Below are positions 61,289 to 64,000 of a stretch of 64,000 bases of DNA, piece after piece. The stretch's first letter is position 1. Every line of letters starts with the position of its first letter. The notes under the pieces were generated by a model. The model ran no database searches, had not been told where the DNA came from, and was given only the letters and a program-made list of their open reading frames with translations. The DNA is from Paenibacillus sp. FSL K6-0276 (GTDB lineage Bacteria > Bacillota > Bacilli > Paenibacillales > Paenibacillaceae): positions 5,890,001 to 5,954,000 of the forward strand of contig NZ_CP150276.1 of NCBI RefSeq assembly GCF_037977235.1. Direction: 5' to 3'. A program made the translations under genes and the position numbers.

Positions 61289-63076
61289 TTAATCCAACGT
61301 TCCAAAGGCTTTCTCTACAGCCTCTTCGCGGTTCCGGACACCCAGCTTAGCATAGATGGTAGAAGCGTAATTTCTCACCGTCCCATCGGACAAATATAGT
61401 TTAGCGGCAATGGACTTATAACGCATGCCCTTTGACAGGCATTCTAGAATCTCCAGCTCACGCGGGGTCAGCCCATATTCATTACTCTGCTCAGTCTGCG
61501 CTTCAGAAGCTGGATGCATCTCATAATGATCAATTAATATATTCGTAATAGCTGGTGTTATCATCTTCACACCCCGATGTACGAGACGTATACCTTCGAA
61601 TAGCTCCTGCGGCTCTGTAGACTTTAACAAGTAGCCATCTGCCCCGTTTTGCAGTGCTTCGACTGCCATATCTGTTTCTTGAAAAGTTGTCAGGATCAAC
61701 ACTCGTACCCCTGGCCACTTTTGCTTGATAAGCTTCGTCGCTTCCGCACCGTCCATGCCTGGCATATTTAAGTCCATCAGCACCACGTGAGGTTGATCCT
61801 GCTCACAGTAGCTTACTGCATGCTCACCATTCTCTGCTAACCCTATGATCTCAAAATCCGGCTCCTGCTCCAGTATAATTCGTAAACTATCGCGGATATA
61901 AGGCTGATCATCTACCAGCAATAAACGAACCATTTCCTCTCGTATCTCTTCAAGCCTTGGCAAACTACAGGTCACTAAGGTTCCTTCCCCTGGCTTAGAG
62001 TAAAAATATACTTGCCCTTGCAAGTTAGAAGCTCGTTCCTTCATCGCGTTCAGACCAAATCCTGCTTTTAAATCCTCTGCGCCTAATCCATTATCCTGCA
62101 CATCCAGCCGGATCAACTTCTCTTCGTAATGTAGACTAATGACAATTTCACTGGCTCGACCATGACGTACAGCGTTGGTTATCGACTCTTGCAAGCATCT
62201 GTATAAAGTCATTTGGGCCTGCTTGGATACTGTGTATGCCTCTCCAAACGTTCTTAGGCGAATCTTAACCTTCGAGAAGGTCTGGAAATCATCCACTAAT
62301 TTCTGCAGGGACTGTATAAGCGTCAACGAATCCTGCGAAGAGCCCACATGGTGCAAATATCGCCGAACGTCATCCAAGCCATTACGGGTTAGCTTTAACA
62401 AGGCATCTATCTTTTGCTCCCCATCCGAAGTGTTCACCTCCGTACGTAAAGTCTCTAACCCCATAAGAATCGAAGTATAAGAATGCCCCACCGTATCATG
62501 CAGATCTTTGGATAACCGATTGCGTTCTTCCAGAAGTGTCATGCGCTCGACTTGTGAGATATACTGCTCCAAAACAGCATTTTGGTCCTTAATAATTCCG
62601 CTCTGCTTATGATTCACTACCAGTAAATGAAAAGCAAAGCCAAGCGTATACACCAAACCAATGTTCAGGATCATCGATACAGCATCCACTTGTTGTGACA
62701 ATCTAGATAACATAATTGGAATCAAAATAACCGTGATCGGAGCTGACCAACGATAAGACTTCTGTGCACTATTGCTGGCGATCATAAAAGCGCTAGGTAG
62801 AAAAGTTACATATGATTCAGGAAATAGAGCAGCCAAATATAAGCATAGACCACCCGAAAGGAGAATCTCCGCAATCAGATAATATTTATAATGAAGCTGC
62901 AAACAAAACCAAGGCACTGAAAAAGAGATCAGCCCCCAAACAAACGCAATCCAGAACGGAATCGTGAAATCCTCCGAAAGATAACACATGGTGATCAATA
63001 AAGAAGTAGAAAAACAAATCCGAAACAGGAGGACGAGCCAATCGTACCAGAACCACTGCTTAACCAGATTAAACAC
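61289..63076 (-). CDS. Fused NarL-type histidine kinase and LuxR response regulator
   Basis: 595 residues in one frame. Five to six membrane segments (1-155), HisKA_3 with His193 (ERNRLSKDLHDTVGHSYTS), HATPase (N-box QESITNAVRHG, GFGLNAMKERASNLQG) to about 372, then directly a complete NarL-type regulator from about Met382: Asp435 (VVLMDLNMPGMDGAEATKLI) and LuxR HTH (LTPRELEILECLSKGMRYKS, IAAKLYLSDGTVRNYASTIY). Such pairs are normally two overlapping genes. GAGAGGAAATG at the junction is a leftover start region, so the regulator may also be made alone. DNA-binding output tethered to a membrane kinase is unusual. Confidence 0.9.
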   Translation of the reverse strand: MFNLVKQWFWYDWLVLLFRICFSTSLLITMCYLSEDFTIPFWIAFVWGLISFSVPWFCLQLHYKYYLIAEILLSGGLCLYLAALFPESYVTFLPSAFMIASNSAQKSYRWSAPITVILIPIMLSRLSQQVDAVSMILNIGLVYTLGFAFHLLVVNHKQSGIIKDQNAVLEQYISQVERMTLLEERNRLSKDLHDTVGHSYTSILMGLETLRTEVNTSDGEQKIDALLKLTRNGLDDVRRYLHHVGSSQDSLTLIQSLQKLVDDFQTFSKVKIRLRTFGEAYTVSKQAQMTLYRCLQESITNAVRHGRASEIVISLHYEEKLIRLDVQDNGLGAEDLKAGFGLNAMKERASNLQGQVYFYSKPGEGTLVTCSLPRLEEIREEMVRLLLVDDQPYIRDSLRIILEQEPDFEIIGLAENGEHAVSYCEQDQPHVVLMDLNMPGMDGAEATKLIKQKWPGVRVLILTTFQETDMAVEALQNGADGYLLKSTEPQELFEGIRLVHRGVKMITPAITNILIDHYEMHPASEAQTEQSNEYGLTPRELEILECLSKGMRYKSIAAKLYLSDGTVRNYASTIYAKLGVRNREEAVEKAFGTLD

Positions 63077-63184
63077 TGAATTGCCCCCTATATACTGTGC
63101 TGACTAGACCTTTATTATAGTGTAACCCCTTGAGGCCTTACTAGTTACAAAAGGTCATGAGTTGGGATGACATAGCATTAATGC

Positions 63185-63219
63185 AAAAAGGATGTCGTCC
63201 CTTTAGGGGCAGCATCCTT
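63185..63219 (-). terminator. Intrinsic terminator
   Basis: AAGGATGCTGCCCC TAAA GGGACGACATCCTTTTT on the minus strand, downstream of the partial gene at 63246. Confidence 0.85.
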
Positions 63220-63245
63220 GATCAATCCTCTATTCATATCACGAA

Positions 63246-64000
63246 TTAAAACTTAATTCGTGAAAATCCATTGTCTGTCTTTACATATCCCACGCCGTTG
63301 CCCACATAGTTGAAATTAAAATCATCCTTCAGCTTAAAAGCATAATCTACTGCGAGTGTTTTAGGATTTAAAACATATGTGGCGGAACCCGGGAAGCCAA
63401 GCTCAATATTGCCATCCTGTAATCGGTTCAACGAAACAAAAAATTCTGTCTCATCTTGAAGAGCTACCGACTTAACCAATCCTTTGACATTATATAGGGA
63501 CAACTTACCATTGGAGTAAATCCCATAAACCTCACCAAGTGAGGAGACGACAGCATTTCCTGCAATATCTCTTCCCCATAGTAATTTACCTTTAGGGTTG
63601 AATCCGAACAACCGATTCCCTGTCTTTGGTATATTGGCACGGACTAATACAGTTCCATCGGAAAGCACCTGATTGTAAGACACTTCAGTGTACGAATCAG
63701 CTGGTAATTGATATGTAAACACTGAATTTAACGAAGAATCAAGAGCCTGGATGCGTGAACCTTTCCCACCTCCGTAATTCGTTTGAATTAAGATACGATT
63801 TCCTTGCGCCAATACCGTTCCTTTGTAAGAAATATTTTTTATTTTAGTTCCATTTTTATTAATTAAAGTTAGTGACCCAGCATAATTTCCATCGTCATCA
63901 AAGTTACCTTGGGATGCAAAGACTAAGCTCCCGTTATCAAGTCTATATAAGTATCCCTCTGTTTGAGACAAATTCACTTTCCATTTCCGTTTTCCGTCAG
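63246..64000 (-). CDS. Beta-propeller-like protein, 5' end outside the window
   Basis: At least 251 residues, open to the window edge on the 5' side; codons before MNLSQTEGYLYRL continue as DGKRKWKV, so the gene starts beyond 64000. Repeating motifs such as DGSVLVRANIP-type blades, LFGFNPKGKLLWGRDIAGNA, VVSSLGEVYGIYSNGKLSLY and SLNRLQDGNIELGF indicate a PQQ/WD-like beta-propeller, about 40 residues per blade. Such proteins in Paenibacillus are often secreted with stalk domains. Function unknown. Confidence 0.75.
   Translation of the reverse strand, partial: DGKRKWKVNLSQTEGYLYRLDNGSLVFASQGNFDDDGNYAGSLTLINKNGTKIKNISYKGTVLAQGNRILIQTNYGGGKGSRIQALDSSLNSVFTYQLPADSYTEVSYNQVLSDGTVLVRANIPKTGNRLFGFNPKGKLLWGRDIAGNAVVSSLGEVYGIYSNGKLSLYNVKGLVKSVALQDETEFFVSLNRLQDGNIELGFPGSATYVLNPKTLAVDYAFKLKDDFNFNYVGNGVGYVKTDNGFSRIKF

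Overview
The window is a stretch of low-to-moderate GC Gram-positive chromosome that reads as Paenibacillus. The signs are: many Shine-Dalgarno sites of the AGGAGG type; typical Bacillales orthologues (xpt-pbuX, yvgN, rlmN, ykuE, yitT, bacterial nitric oxide synthase, VanR/VanY/VanZ, dtpT); several secreted proteins with copper-amine-oxidase-like stalk domains; and one very large serine/threonine-kinase-like/AAA/GAF histidine kinase. The genus is inferred; no rRNA, tRNA or CRISPR array is visible.

Layout. 1-1650: end of an operon of small proteins, then two decayed genes (MFS transporter, CdaR-type fragment). 1794-5568: a glycerate module, cdaR regulator - GntP permease - glycerate kinase. 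5787-7975: xpt-pbuX purine salvage operon (minus strand) under a tandem leader, a guanine riboswitch followed by a ykkC-family (probably PRPP) aptamer and an intrinsic terminator. 8306-17981: MFS exporter, YvgN reductase, GreA paralogue, RlmN, membrane-anchored phosphatase/nuclease, polysaccharide deacetylase with a coiled-coil partner, and small genes. 18002-23925: TetR regulator with two identical operator copies, POT peptide transporter, an unusual XRE regulator made of 28-residue repeats, and a deletion scar joining halves of an SDR gene and a TetR gene. 23984-29946: NO synthase (intact), frameshifted chemoreceptor, YkuE-type Tat phosphoesterase, and flavohaemoglobin hmp (broken twice). 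30152-36222: YitT, a vanR-vanY-vanZ set lacking vanS and vanHAX, an ECF sigma factor fused to a pentapeptide-repeat domain, and an NlpC/P60 wall hydrolase. 36433-37500: intact IS30-family element. 37548-42865: RidA, luciferase-like oxidoreductase, and two c-di-GMP proteins. 43409-51505: signalling block with a 1692-aa hybrid kinase (pseudokinase-AAA-GAF-HisKA_3), its response regulator, a CNB-AAA protein, another regulator and LemA. 51784-64000: sulfatase pseudogene, decapeptide-repeat protein, IS1182 remnant, wall and envelope genes, two NodB deacetylases in all with a YkoP partner, and a fused histidine kinase-response regulator.

Two themes run through the region. First, five copies of a structured repeat of about 100 bp, all in the same orientation, sit in intergenic gaps, four of them flush against a hairpin terminator; IS30 inserted at the edge of one. 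Second, gene decay is common: at least ten genes carry frameshifts, nonsense codons or deletions, several by a single base, so they are either recent losses or assembly errors and should be checked against reads.
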